64,000 bases of DNA from Galerina marginata (GCA_023014335.1 JAECYW010000020.1:1116001-1180000), one strand, 5' to 3'. Counted from the first letter of the stretch, positions 12,798 through 26,066 are shown. The notes: generated by a model not told the origin, from the sequence alone. Program-made: numbers and translations.

Positions 12798-15700
12798 ATG
12801 GAGGTCTCTCCTCCTAGACAGCAAGCAACGACTGTAACGACGACGACGACGACTGCTGAGCCGGCCTCTGCGTCTCCTACGCCCGCCCACTCCCCTGCGC
12901 ATACTGGCGCCAACTCTAATCCAACTTCGAACGCCAACCTCGCCGCGTTGCTCGCGGACTCGTATCGCGATGCCGACCGCCTGCGCATCGAGCTCGCACA
13001 GACCAGAAAACGCGCGGAAAAGGCTGAGCGCATCCAGCACATTCTTGCTGTGTCTGAATCTGCAGGTACCACGACCCCTCCGCCTTCTTCAACGGCGGGC
13101 ACGACTTCTGTGGGCGGCGGGGGCAGTGTGGGAGGAACCAACGGCGACCAGGCATCCCCTACGATCTCCCAGCACGCGCATACTCAGCAGCTCAAGCTGG
13201 TCATCGAGGAGTACGAAGAACGACTTACCCGCTCAGAGGCCGCACGCGAAGAAGCGGAGTCCCGCAGGTTGCTCGCCGTCGACGGCTGGCGCGAGCTCGA
13301 GGAGTACCTAGCCACCCTAGAAATCCACGCACGAGACGCACGCACCATCTTCGCCCGCACCCTCACCTCTGACTCTGGTAGCACCAACGGATCGCCCTCT
13401 TACTCCCACCCGCACCACCACTCCGCAGCCATGGCGCCGCCCACGCTGCCTCTGCGCCTCAACCCGTCCGCGTCTTCCCGGCACCAGACCTCGTCCTCGT
13501 CGGGCCGCACCCAAATGGCGTTCCCCCTACCCCCGCATCCGAATCCCAACCCCCTTCCGCCTGCCCTCGGCGCGCGGAGGCCGCGGACGCCTAGCATGGA
13601 CGGGCTGTACAGCGCCGCCCAGCCTCCTTCCAAGCGATCCCGTGCTTCTCTCGAAGATCAACGCGGGAGGGAGACACGCGCTGCGTATTCAGAGTCGGTA
13701 TGTCCTTCTTGCTTCCCCATCTGTCGTTCCGATCGGGAGCTGATCGTTTCGTTGATTTCCTTTTCCAATTTGCTCGTCATTTCCCGTTACTCGTACTGTG
13801 AGTTTACGTTGTTCTATTTCGTCGTTTACTCTGGACTTACGCCACCTCGACTCAGCTAGTATCCTCCTATCCAACAACAACACCTGCAGCACCCCGATTA
13901 CCGCCAACAAGTCGTGAGCTCACCTCAAGCCCTCCGTCTCCCCGACTCCCAATCCCAATCCACCCAATCCCTCTCGTCCTCCCAATCCCAACAAGCCCGC
14001 ATAATCGACAGAAAGTACCGTTCCTCCTCATCCGCCGCCATCGGGCATGGACACGCCCACTCCCACTCCCACTCGCATTCCTCAGGAGGCCTACACCACG
14101 CGCACACCCACCCAGGACACGGTCAGGGCCACTCTCGCTCAGACAGCCACTCCAGCGCGAGCTCGATGGACGTCGACGAGATGCTCATCAAAGCTACCAC
14201 CGCAGACGAGGCAGCTGCGAACGGGGGGATGCCAGGAGTGAATGGGTACCCGCATCCGCATCAGCTGTCGCAGCAGCAGTTGCAGATGATGCATCAACAA
14301 CAACAGCAGCAGCAGCAGCTCGTGGCGGGGGGGAGGAGACGCGGGGATTCTGCGATGGGGATGGACGATTCGCCCCGTTTGTCGGTCAACACCGCCCAGC
14401 CTAACTCGGGCTCGAACCCGTACCCCCCGCAGAGCTACCCCGCGAACCAGTCGACGCCTTTACGCGCCCAGCCGTCTCAGTCTCCTGGGCAGGGGCAAGG
14501 ACAGCAGAACCACGTTTACACGACGCATGTGTTCGCGCCTGTCGTTACTGGTGCCCCTACGAAGAAGACCAAGTTTCCCAACTCGGCGTCGGTGTCGATG
14601 GGTGCGGGTGGTGCGGGTGCGGGTCAGCCTGGGGCGTTGAGTCCTGGTGTGTCTGGGCAGGCGGCGCAGGGTGTTGTTGCTGCGCAGAGTGTTGGTGTTT
14701 CTGGTGAGTTTTTCTTCGATATTCCGTTTCTTTCTTTTTTGCTTTCGTTTTTCGACTGCTTTTCCCGTTTGAGTTCGCGTTTTCTTTTTTGTTTTAATTC
14801 TCTCCACTTTATTCTATTCTTCACGTTTATTTTCTTTCTTGGATTTCCACCTTATCCTGTTTTCGTTTCATTTTTCTCTCTGCGTAACACTTTTACGACT
14901 TTGGGTCTAGCTCAGCCCCGATTTTTATCTTTTTCTTGGTCTGCATTTTTTCGTCTTATCCTCTTGGAGTTTTAATTTGCGCTCGCTCTCCTTCTTCTGG
15001 TTCATGTTGTATTTTTGTCTTCGCGTGGAGCGGGGGGGAGCCAGAGTGGGGAAGTAAACTTCCCCGACATGACCGCCCCACCCAGCGCCTTCTTTCTCCT
15101 TTCCTTTTCGGACGCCTTCCTTGTCCACAGATCTTCCAACCCGCGTGCGCGTGCGACGTGCGGCGTGCCAAGAGCGTCGGCTGTCCTGTCCGGCTCTCGG
15201 TTCTCGGGCGTCGTTCAGGCGGAGTTACCCGCCGCTTGGGTCACTTCAGCCGCTTGATCTGACCATGTAGTTCAGCTCACTCGGTTATTCTTCTGATCGG
15301 GATCCGGTGTCGGGTGTCGGTTGCCTCTTCCTTTCCTTCTTCTCTCTTGTTGGTTGTTGGTTGCGACCGTGCAGGGTGTCGTCGGCTGTTGATCCATGTC
15401 GGTTCCTACCCCGCCCCTCTTTATCCCGATTTGGATAGATGACGCGTGCGTATTTGGTTTAGACCGTCGCGTAGGGAGAGGAGCCCAGTTACGCGGCGGG
15501 GCGGCGGTGGGAGCCTAAGGGGCGCTGGAGCTTTTTCTCTGCGTTATTCTGCTCCTGAGTGCGTTGGCTCGGGTTTCGAGCCACTCCTTACTCCTCCGCC
15601 TATTTTTTTTCTTTCTTTTCCTAATTAACTTCAATGTTTTTCGTTTTTCTCTACGTGACACCGTGGGCGGGCTTCTTTTTCACATCATCACTCATCACGT

Positions 15701-18019
15701 CCGCTGTCTCACTTTCTTTTGCTCTCATCACGTTGCATGGCGCTCGGCGTCCGACGTGAGCCGACTCTGCTCTTTCGTTTTTGCTCCCGTTTCTATTTTG
15801 GAATTCTTTTGATGGCGGTAATTGATCTCGAACTCGGTGACCCTGGTTTGATTGTGAGCTGATGCGTTATGCTGTTACACGTTGCGAAGTTGATCATTTG
15901 TTCTGTTCGTTTTGGCGCCCACCTTTTGGGTGAAGTGTGGTTATATGCGCGTTTGACTGTTGATTTTTTAATTTCCTTTCTTTATTTGAGTTTTTTTTTT
16001 TTGTTTGGAAAACTCGACGCCTTGATTTCTTTTTTTCACGACTTCTCTTCGTCTTTTTCCACAATTTCGACTTACCTTATTATCTTTATTCATTCCATTC
16101 CATTCTCTCCGTTTCAATCACCACAAGACGCTAATAATGTTCTTTTCTTATAGGTTCTGGCCCCTCTATCGACGCCTCCACCGCCGCCGCTGCTCAGGCC
16201 GGCGCAGCTCCCGCACTAGTTCCTTTCCCCGCCACCAACGCCCAAGGCCAGCGGATCTGCCGACAGTGCGGCATCGTGGGGCGCTACAAAGACGGCAAGT
16301 GCGTCGAGAAATGGGGTCCTGGCCCGATGGGTCCTGGCACTGTGTGTGATAGGTAAGTTCTTCATTGACATTTATCCTTTCCGCCCTTTTGGTTCGTCTT
16401 GGGACTTAGTTTTAGTTTGAATTCTTTTGGCGTTTTGTTTGGCGTCGGTGTTGTGGGGGCCGGTAGCGTCGGCTTTGACGTCGTGCCTGCTCTTTGGGCG
16501 GCTCACTTTTTTCATTTCGCGTTACGGCTTGCTCTCCCTTTTGGGCTAGAGGCGGTGGTGTTTGTGCGTGCGTCGGGCATCGGGAAGGCCGCACACCATC
16601 CTGCCTTTCACCCTTCTTGTTCTTCAACCTTCGTGCTTTCATTTCACACCTTCATCTTCGATTCTGCGCCACTAGAGGGTCGCAGGGAGTTCAGAATGCA
16701 TGCATGTATGCATGCCTCCGCTGTCGGACGATCGCGTCATCTCTTCTTGTCATCCAGGATAGCATCGCCTGGCGGTGAACGCGCGGCGTGGCGCGTTCCT
16801 TGGTGTTTATTTCTTTTTTTGTTTATATTTCCATTTTCGACTTTGACACCTGGCTCGGTCGATTGTGTCTTTTTTTTTCTCCACATTCCGTCATTCCCCG
16901 CTCTGGCCTTGGGATTGGCTGCAGTTTGACGTCCGCTCTTTCTATTCGCCGCCCCCAACAATTGCGTGATTCGTTGCCGCGGTGCTTTTGTTGATTTTGA
17001 CACTGCCGCCGCCCTGGATTGTGTACCCTGAACGCGTCACGATACCCGCCCGCCGTCTGATTGCCCACATTACCCTTTTCACTTTTGTTTCTCCAGCCCT
17101 TATTTTTTTGTTTTCGTTTTGAATGCTTCTTTCATTACCCTTCAAGCCGAAACTAACACGTAACTTGTTTTTTTTTTTTTCGCGCTTAACTAGATGTAGG
17201 AAGAAGATGAAACGCGTCGAACGTCGTGGAACGCTCGAGAACCAGCAGCAACAACAGATCGCGACCCTCCAAGCTCAGCAGCTCCAGCCTAGAACGACAT
17301 CCCACGCCCAACTACCCCTCTCGCAGGGATCGGACCGGTCGATCCATCGATCCGATACGGTCTTGACGCAGCAAACCTCTTTCGTTTCCTCTAGAAACGA
17401 CCGAGAACGGGACAAGGAAGATTCACTACACCCGCTAGCACACATGCGGTCCTCGCACACCTCGACACCATCTTCTGGCTCCGCTAGCAAGTCGCATCGC
17501 CAACAACCTACACCACCTCAGATCGCCGCGCTACGCGAGCAGCACGACGACGACGACGATATCGACGGAGACCCAGAGCAGTTACCTACCTCTAACGTGG
17601 GGCGTGGTCGGGCTGCGGTGATTAAAGCCAGCAGCCGGTCCAACTCACGGAACGGGCGGGTGCGCCTGGGTGCGAGGCCGACTCCTCCTGTGGGTGAAGG
17701 AGTTAACGGCGGGCGTAACAAACGATCGCCGTTGGCTCCTGGTGCCCTCCGCGGTTCCATTTCCCCGCATGAAGACGAGATGGACGCTGATGCGGACGCA
17801 GACGCGGAAGCTGAGGCGGAGGCTGAGATTTTAGGCGCCGTCGACGCTTCGGGTGACGCTGACGAGGTCGACGGCGATGGCGATGGCGATGGGGAGGGTG
17901 ATTTAGAGAACGACGCCGATGCGGAGGCTGAGCTGCTCGAGGCCGTCGACGCTGCTGAGGCGAACTCAAACAGCAGCTCGCACGGCGGCGAGCGGTCCTG
18001 GAAGTCGGAGCCAAGTTGA
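12798..18019 (+). CDS. GATA-like zinc-finger transcription regulator, four exons, 922 aa
   Basis: Likely a nuclear DNA-binding regulator. The exons are 12798-13697, 13860-14703, 16154-16352 and 17194-18019, and all phases join. Residues about 48-83 and 128-185 are heptad-rich and probably coiled coil. Residues 362-397 are His/Ser-rich and 435-452 Gln-rich. The zinc finger uses C617, C620, C646 and C649 (CX2CX25CX2C) and contains KWGPGPMGPGTVCDRC, close to the W-GP-GP-LCNAC part of GATA fingers; the standard GATA loop is 17-20 residues. A basic segment, RKKMKRVERR, follows directly. Residues 841-904 form an acidic tail holding two related DADAEAE blocks. Intron 3 splits the finger between its last two cysteines. 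I chose ATG 12798 because upstream residues in that frame look like leader translation. The C-terminal part has Gln, Ser/Thr and basic patches. The target sites are unknown. Confidence 0.85.
14704..16153 (+). other. Long pyrimidine-rich intron 2 of the zinc-finger gene (1450 bp)
   Basis: It has a GTGAGT donor and TTATAG acceptor, and removing it restores the frame. The plus strand is strongly T- and C-rich almost throughout. Open frames inside, such as 14936-15262, show no conserved features. At 1450 bp it is more than twenty times the length of introns elsewhere in the window. It could hide an alternative first exon or an antisense transcript; nothing in the sequence proves either. Confidence 0.75.
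16353..17193 (+). other. Long intron 3 of the zinc-finger gene (841 bp)
   Basis: It has a GTAAGT donor and an acceptor TAG after a run of T (about 17168-17180). It interrupts the zinc finger between C646 and C649, so correct splicing is needed for a complete metal site. Reading through the intron gives early stops after CDR. It is pyrimidine-rich on the plus strand, like intron 2. Confidence 0.8.
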
Positions 18020-20761
18020 ATCCTGGCGACTTGGCGAAAAATATGGGCGGGTCGTATGCCCTGGTAATTTTGGTTGGTCGATTGGTGGACGGAAAGATCG
18101 TCGCCGATTTTTTTTTCATGTTCCTATTTCCACTTTCTTTTTTTTTACCTGCTGTTTCTTTTCTTCTCGTTCGTTGGATGGTTGTTGTATCTCCTCCATT
18201 GGTCCCTCTATCCATTTACACTTCCTATCATCACCAAGTCCCTTCATGCTCTCGATTTTGCTGTTCTTGTTTGTAATGGCCTCTCGTTTCCGTTTCCTGT
18301 CTATAGCATTTGCCCCTTCCCTTCCGCTACGCTCGTCTACACATTTCTTCTCGCTCCAAAATCTCCTCCTGTCGTGATACCTGTTCAGACGTTACCCATC
18401 CATCATTAGTCGTTTCCTCATGGTCATTCGCATCTATCATCATTTCCTCCGTTCCGCAATTCCACATGCAGTATAGTTCCCTCGTCGCGATCGCACATAC
18501 AGGACTCCGCATACATTCTCGTTCACACCCATAACATCTACTCATGCCCTCGTTATGTCCCTTCACGAGTATCTTACATAGTCACACTTCCCTTGCTATC
18601 GGTTATGCTATCGTTTCTCAGTACCGAACATTACGGTTCGCATAATTATAAATACAATCTATTTTTCATCTCGCAGCATGGCCGGTACAGACCTGAGTTA
18701 ATTTCGACAGAGTTCACAGCTTGGCGTATTTGATTCGTCGACGGATGGAAAGTTTGTAAGCCGGAGCCCTTGAGGAGCATCAGCTGACGCTGCGTATGTC
18801 GAAGTTCCATGGACTTCGCAAATTAAGCGAGGCAATAATATACACGGCGCGTCTTTTGTGTGTGCATATAGCAATTCCCCACCGTTATCTGTATTGTTGA
18901 GATGGTTCAAAGCTAGCCTGAATTATAAGCAAACCTCGCAACCCTTACCGAGCGGCTCGGATTGAAATTATCGTAAGCGCGTAATCAATTGACGTCGACG
19001 ACAGGATCATCGACCTTGTCACTGGTCAGAAAGAAACGGCTGCACGGAAAAGAGGAGGGTGTGTCAGCGCATGAGGTAGCCGCAAGGTGAGTTCAACTGT
19101 GTGACTTTCTGAGAGTCAGCCACCGAAACCTGAGGTCGCGACCCAATCAAAAGCTGCGAAGGCGACTAAGATGGGACTCGACACGCACAAAGGGGTCGGT
19201 GAACACTGGAAAAAATGATCCGACGTTGAGCACTGAAGTTAGAGCACAAGAAAGGCAGGCCGCAGGCGGTGGCATTACCAGTGCCAATACGGCGGAATAC
19301 AAGAATAAGTACACTCACAGACCGGTCCGCGCTCCAGAGCAGGAGCAAGATACCGTAAAGCCTGAAACGGTCACTTAACTTGTTGAAACTGATGAAAGGA
19401 AGGCGGTGGTGACGCAGGCTAGAACGCCTCGGGGGCGAGTACTTCTGTGAAAAAGATCAACACTAAAAAAGTAGTTACTTATTGACGGGCTCATGAGGAA
19501 GGCGGCGCTGTGGGTGCCGAGGATCTAGTCAATTAGCACAGCGTCCGTGGGTAGACATGCTCTCGGTTTCGGAATAGATCGACTCGGCTGCCATTAATGG
19601 GGGATAAGACGTGGGGTTGTTTCGAGGTCCTGCTCCGGCGTACATGATGTATTCTTTCGTCATTGATGTTGAAGCTTGAAGGCGCAGGTGCCTCGATGTC
19701 GAGGTAAGCAGGACGATACATAAATATAAATTTCAGAGTTTCAGATAAGGCCTTCTGGTCAATGCCGCAAGCTCGACGTGTCCAACAGACGCACAAAGAG
19801 TTAGCCACGAGAACTCCAATCGAAATCTGACTGTGTGTAGGCTAAGACCTTTTGAGAAAGGAATTGTCAGAACACGGTTGGTACGTAATCTGGTGCACGA
19901 TGATCTCGACAGCAGAGTCGTATGGTCAGGTTGCCTCGGAATAAGAGAAGTTAACTAGAAAGAGACGTAGTTAAAAACCTGGCCACTAGAAGGAAGACCT
20001 AAGAATACAACTGCATCGACAATATCAGAAACAACGGCCTTTTGCATTCGAGTGGAAGAGGCTTGAGCAGCCAAATCAGATTGTTTAGAATTATAATTAT
20101 AAGAGGACTTCGACTAGTCATCTGTAAGTAGACTTTGACTTTGCGAACTATCGATACTCAGTACTGGTTGATGAACAATCGATCATTTTCGTTGTCAGAT
20201 TAATCTACAACGCGAATATGCGGAGAATTCGTGTGGCTAATTAGGCCTTCTCTATCGACGACTTCCCTTCTAGTGAGTAGTCCGTGATCCAAGCTGCGAG
20301 GTAAAGGGAACGAGGAAGTGGAGATGTCTAGGAATGTAAATACCCTTACACGCTCTTGAATCCCGCCGCGTGGAAGCCTGAAGGTCGAGAAATTGACCGT
20401 GAAATGACATGCTCAGGTATTTTTATCCTGGTGTTTAAACTGGAAGTAAAATATTTTTTGGATGGTGGATCTGGAAGAAATGAAGGTGTCGACAAACAAA
20501 CGACTCAAATTATTAAACAATAAAAATCAGACCACGACTGCGTTACCACTCATCGGTGGGTGCTTGAAGTCACGAAGACAAAAACCACCTGTGGAATGAG
20601 AATAAAACAGAGGAAACATAAACTGATGCCATTTAATTATGTAGACGCTCTTCACGTCGAGGTGTATTGGATAGTTACCTAAGTAAACCGGTTCCTAAAT
20701 CTAAGTCAACATAAACAGGCCGTATGGTAAGGGAACGCACTGATAGTAAAAATTGGGACGC
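18020..20761. other. 3' flank of the zinc-finger gene, then unassigned sequence
   Basis: About 18020-18660 continues the T/C-rich composition and probably includes the 3' untranslated region; AATTATAAATACAATC lies near 18645. From 18.7 kb to 20.7 kb both strands hold only short frames (for example minus 19808-19533) without recognisable products or consistent introns. Confidence 0.4.
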
Positions 20762-21107
20762 TTAACGTTCATTGGAAATCTCCGGAGAAAGTCGCTCAGC
20801 AGGGGTATAGAATGAATAGCCTGATGGTGAGGTAGACGCCAGCGCCGCGTCTGAGCCACGAAAAGAAAATACAGAACGGTCCAAGATATCGGTAGGCACG
20901 GGGTAGAACAATCCACAGCCCAAATGCAAAGCATCGCTGGGTGGAGAGGGGGTAAATCGAGAATAAATATGTTGAAGGGTGTGGCGAAAAGAGATTACCG
21001 ACCTGGACAACTAGAGGAATGCTACCCACGAGAGTGGTGACGTGCCCAAGGCCAAGCAATTTATAAACGAGAGGGGACTGGAGGTGGGCTATGGGTACAG
21101 TCACCAT
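20762..21107 (-). pseudogene. Degenerate DUF6534-like membrane-protein relic
   Basis: The minus frame has GSIPLVVQ, then a GTCGGT...CCCAG intron of normal size, then RCFAFGLW, a hydrophobic run CIFFSWLR and GAGVYLTI. The intron lies directly after VQ, just as in the intact DUF6534 gene at 0.9-2.1 kb, where the junction is MVQ|CFF. I could not find the first helices upstream or the last helices downstream, so I treat it as a fragment or decayed copy. The similarity is modest and could be partly chance. Confidence 0.4.
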
Positions 21108-24100
21108 GCCTTCGACTTCAAAGATGGGTCATTATTGGGGTTGTAAGCCGTTCTTAAGTTCGAAGTAAACATCACACATACAATTTTGCCTGATCGTGAC
21201 ACATTGAGAGGTGTCAAAGCGACGTGAGTCTACTTGGATGTCGGGTGAAGTGCTAAAGTACGTGAGCGACGGAGTGTTATAATAGACTAACTGAAAGAGT
21301 CGGTCAACTTTTCACCGAGCATTCCTCGTCTCTCTCAAAGCTGATCCTGGTCCTCCTTCAAGCCTCAGCCGTTCGGTGGACTGCGCAGTAAGTGATATAA
21401 AATATGCGTAACCGTGTAAGGGCTCAAGCAGCGCAGGAGATGTGAATGACAACCAAATGTTATCAACTAGTCGTTCAGTGAGACGTCGGGATGCGAAGTC
21501 AAGAACACCTGCGCCGTTCCAGAGGTTTGCATCCAGAAGTTTGTATTCATGATTCGCAGTCCGTACCATAAGAAGAGAAAAGCTCGCGGAAAAACGTTGT
21601 GCACGATCCTGGGTGGCAGATCCGCTGGTGGATGCAAGAATATCGCCACTATGCCTGGCAGTGTGATGCCTTCCTTCGTTCCTCTTGAGGATCCTACTCC
21701 ATCGTAGAGTTCAAAGCCCAAAGTCGAGCTGGTAATGGCACTGCCAATGATCGTAGATCGTACAAAGTTAGTGATCCAACCAATCAAGAACAGAAAGGGG
21801 ACACCTACATCGCTCGAATCCGTTAAATCTTTGATCAGTCATCATTCCTGCGTCTCAAGCCTAAATTCTACTCTCATAATCGGCCGTGTCAGCGCCAACC
21901 CCCACAGTCGAGGACGGTGACAGCAATGACGACGTGCATCGTCGGGATGGCAGTTAGATCCTCGATTGGAGGCGAAGCAACGATCGATCCTTGGATTCCT
22001 GACTGAGTGAAAGAAGGAGGATATAGAAAAGGCCGCGACGGGTTGGGAAAATCTGCGATCGGGGGATGATGAACACGAGTGATCAGACAGTCGCGTTAAT
22101 GTTCCGGGTGTGCGCCGTTGCCTCCTGTAGAAATCCAGATCAGACAGAGTGGCAATGACAATAGCAATGTACCTATTGAAGCATGAACGTACGTTGACTT
22201 TGTAGGCGCAGCCATATCGGCTGATGCTCAGGAAAAAAATCGTGCGACAGAGGACTTGGAAGTGGCACGGGTGATGCGAGTAAAACCAATAATGAGGTTC
22301 TGAGGAAAATCCCTGGAGGTGCTAGAGCAAAGCTAATTCAACCAGCCTGGATCATGAGCTTCAAGATTCTGTAACGTTGGACTTGGCGGTACTTACATAT
22401 TGCGAGAGGAGCTAAAATCAGATAAAGGGGTTAAGGACAGCGAACAGTACTAAATTATGAATGAAAACCGACGCACCTGGGAGAACTGGTCTGGTTTTGT
22501 GCGTACAGGCGGGCAGTGGGTAATTATCGATCGTATTATCCTCCTTGATCGTCGTCGTCGTCGTTCTCTTATCTGCCCCAGCCCCAACGCTGTAGTAGTG
22601 AGCTCTGGGCCGAGCTGCCCGAGCCTGGATTAGATTAGATAGAGATTGATCAGTAGCACAGCCCGTCCGCATGTAGACGCCGCGCGGTCCTGTGATGAAC
22701 GGATCCTTGCTTGCTCCCTGCCACTGCGTGCTTGCCTGACCGCGCGCCTGCTCGACGCGCCTCCGAGCCTCGCCAGACCCGAGCTGCCAGGGTAGGTCTG
22801 ATTGGCCTATCCCAACGCGACTACCGCTGCCTCCTCCTTCAGTTGCTCGTCCAAATCACTCTCCGACTTTCGCAGGTTGTCCTCCAACATCCAATCCAAA
22901 ATCAACGTCCAAACACAGCCTGTAAAACAGCCTTCTTCGCAATATTTTTGCTGAAGTAAATCGCAACGCATCCAAAGCGAAACACTCCAGCGATTACAAC
23001 TCCACGGCGGTAGCGGCAGCGACACGGTGTGAGGTGTAGGTATGCATCGATGTTTAGCGGGGCAGCAGCGACAACTGTGGTTATAGAGATGATGGACACG
23101 GGGGGGTGCACGTATAGCGAATAGGATCTAGATGGCGCTAAGATTTGGAAGAACATTGCAGTGGGGAATGGAGCTGCACCTGCAGCTCGGGCGGGGGGAA
23201 GGAAGGGCAGGTACGTCGACTGTGAGTCATTGCCTTGCGTTAGGTAGAGAGGAGCGAAGGAGAAGTGGTTTATGGTGTCGATTTCTGTCTCTGTTTGGGA
23301 GGAGTGACGTTGTTTGACCCGCAAGCCTAGCTGGGAAGAACGATTGAAAGAAAAAGACGGTCAGAGTTGGAGATTTCACACTGGAGTTGGGGTTTGCAGA
23401 CGATCTGTTTTTGACCCCCGCAGGTCGTACCTCTAAAACCCCATACCCACGCCCATCCTTTGTCCGCCCAGTACTGTAGTCCTTACTCGCAATACGCCTG
23501 CTGAAGGAAACAAGAATGCATCCGAGGAAAGAAAAGAAGGCAATGGCATCCAGTCCAAGCAAATACAAACACCGGTTGTTGCCTTTTCTTTCCCCGTCGT
23601 TTGCCAGTCTCCGTCGCCTCCTCCGCCTTCCTCCAGCGCTCTCAGCTCGCTCTATTTTTGATTATCGCCTACATGATTGCTCTGCTTCTAGGCTATTGTC
23701 GCTCTAAACCGTTTTCACATCCCAACAACGAACAAATGCTGTGAATGGATCGAACTTTCCGACAATCCAGTGAGTGACAGAGGAATTTGCATCTCGAATC
23801 TCTATAGTATCTGACGTTCTTCCTTCTTTAGCATCTCTGAGCTAAAGACATTACTCACCGATTTTTGCATCCTGTGCTTGAACTGCTAATGATCGTGGGA
23901 TTTACACAGTGAAGGTACTCGGAACCCGCCATCCAAAGTTTCAACGACACGGTGGGCCGTGTTTTCTTATAAACAAATACATGTTAACCTGGTTTTACAG
24001 GCGTTTGATTGAGACAAAGGCACTAACTGATGTTGTATATCTTATTGCATTGCACCTTTCTACGTCGCCTTCGTGAAGTCCAGTTCCGTAAGTCACCAGC

Positions 24101-25327
24101 TTTCTTTGCGACTTTCACCAGCGTTTCTCTCACTATCCTTGACAGGTAAAAGTTGGGACAAGCACCTCCTTCGGTATTGTATATCGCAGGTCATTCGACA
24201 TTGGACAGCCACTGCGTAGACACCTCCCTGTAGGCCCGATGACTGTGCTACCAATCGATCGTCTCACCCCCAGCGGTAACTGGAGCTTAATCGGCTTTCT
24301 TGCAACCCGTTTTTCCTAGCGTGGCCTATCATTATGTTTGTACCATTTGCTAAGGCGATAGGACGGTGGATACTGGTGTCGCAACAGTATCACGGGCAGG
24401 AGAACAAGAAGAATGGAAGTTTGGCTCGGGGATAGAGTGCACGACGAGTGGTATTTTCAGGCGGGGCCCACCTAACAAGCGCCTGACGGTGCGTTTTCTG
24501 GTCTTTTCTTTCTTTCTTTCCTTGGCTAGTTTCTTGCCCGTAAATATTGTATCTAGCCAAGACCAATAGTTCTGAAGCCTAGGCAAACAGTTTCGGTCTC
24601 TAAGCCGCCTCTAGCCCACTCTCTGTCAGCTCTCTCTCACTGGCCTCAACGGAGGCGATTCTTCAATTCTGTTGGTCATTCCCGCTGGGGTATTACGCAA
24701 GGGATCCTGATTCCTCATAATTTCTGTGTTGCGCACGTCGAACTTGACGGAGGCCTTGTAGAGTATACTGCAATACATTTTTTCGCGTTTATATTCCCTG
24801 GGCTACTTTGTTAGCACGTAATGGGTTCTGCGATTAACCGTCATAATTCGCTGTATCGAATGATTTACCCCACAAGCACTTGGTCAAAATTCTACTAGCG
24901 TTATTTATTAGAATGACAGAACCAATCTAAGGGCGAATTAGGACTACAGCTGACATTTTTAGCGTTGTCACGGTTGGGATGGATCGGTATCCGCGTTATA
25001 AGTGAACCAATCAGGAGTCGGCGCTAACTCGACCCAGCGGGGCCAGCGCTTATCCCCTCACCTCCAATACTTATCCTACAGCCTATTAATACCAGGTAGC
25101 CTAGAACATAAATCTGTGCTTCCATCTCTGGATTTTTCACGGATTAAGAATCAACATTATGTTAAGCCACAAAGGACAGCTTTAGAAAACTTCGAAACAT
25201 GCTACTTATTATTGGTTAGCTCCAGGGAAATTAGGTGGACTCGAAGGGCGAGCTTCAAGTATAAATACAGAAACATTCTCTTTATTCCATAGTCAGATAT
25301 TCCAAACGACAACCACATTCGGGAAAC
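21108..25327. other. Unassigned region with isolated splice-like signals
   Basis: Minus-strand donors occur near 22395 (GTAAGT) and 22478 (GTGCGT) beside an open frame at 22672-22418. Minus 23324-22902 is open but unrecognised. On plus, a GTAAGT at about 24094, an acceptor near 24145 and an open frame of some 60 codons to about 24319 could be an exon of a decayed gene. No product can be named for any of them. Confidence 0.3.
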
Positions 25328-26066
25328 ATGAGGACCTGTCTTCTCCCTATTCTTCTTCTAATTGCACCCTTTGCATTCTCTAAAAAGTCTGGATTCACTC
25401 GAGACCTCGACAATGTAGATGTTGTTATCGAATCTCGCCAGGACGTCAACATAATATCCATCCAAGCCCCAGACCCTTTTAAAGCAATCTCCGAATATCT
25501 CCAGAACGAGGAAAACAACAAAATTGCACAATCGAAGGTCGAGGTCAAGGCCAATAATCCTTCACAGGTGAGCGAGGTATTTTCTCTCGATAATTTAATT
25601 TGCTAATATTCTCGGCGGAACCACGTTTAGACAGGAATAGAGCTCTTACGAGGGGCTTTGAACGACATTCAGGCGGACAACGGGCGGAAGCATAATGGCT
25701 ACAGTGTTATGGCAGTACGAACATTCAAAGCGCAGGCTCCAGCATGGGATGGGCTCCCTGGGCCTGATTGGGGGCATACTTTCATGACCATGAACGGCTC
25801 TGACGGGCCAACTACGTAGGTTATGATTTCGAGTCCCTCGTAGCTGTGGCGCTAACAGCACCAAGATGGGATTATTATTACTATAGGACTGGACATATTA
25901 CCGTGGATACTACCGACTTCGCTCATGACGTGAGTAGTCAATAAATTGCTTGCAGAAAGTGCTTATTATCTCGCAGGTGGTTATCGTCGGTAATGCCCTT
26001 GTGGACCACAATGCTCAGTCCCCAACACTTTACACAATTTCGCTGCCTTTGGCAGTGAACACTTGA
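25328..26066 (+). CDS. Small secreted protein of unknown function, four exons, 185 aa
   Basis: The exons are 25328-25567, 25631-25815, 25887-25929 and 25977-26066. The introns are 63, 71 and 47 bp, and the phases join without a stop. The first 18 or so residues are a clear signal peptide (MRTCLLPILLLIAPFAFS). The mature part has only about 167 residues, no cysteine pattern and no domain I recognise. It contains WDGLPGPDWGHTF, a Thr-rich patch and a hydrophobic beta-like end (VVIVGNALVDHN, then LYTISLPLAVNT). It is probably exported. It could be an effector-like or cell-wall protein, but that is only an inference from size and signal peptide. The in-frame exon structure argues that it is real. 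Confidence 0.7.

Noticed and set aside
14936..15262. ORFs within intron 2 of the zinc-finger gene as separate genes
   Set aside because: Overlapping frames of similar length in a T/C-skewed stretch, no motif, and removal of the intron restores the host frame exactly.
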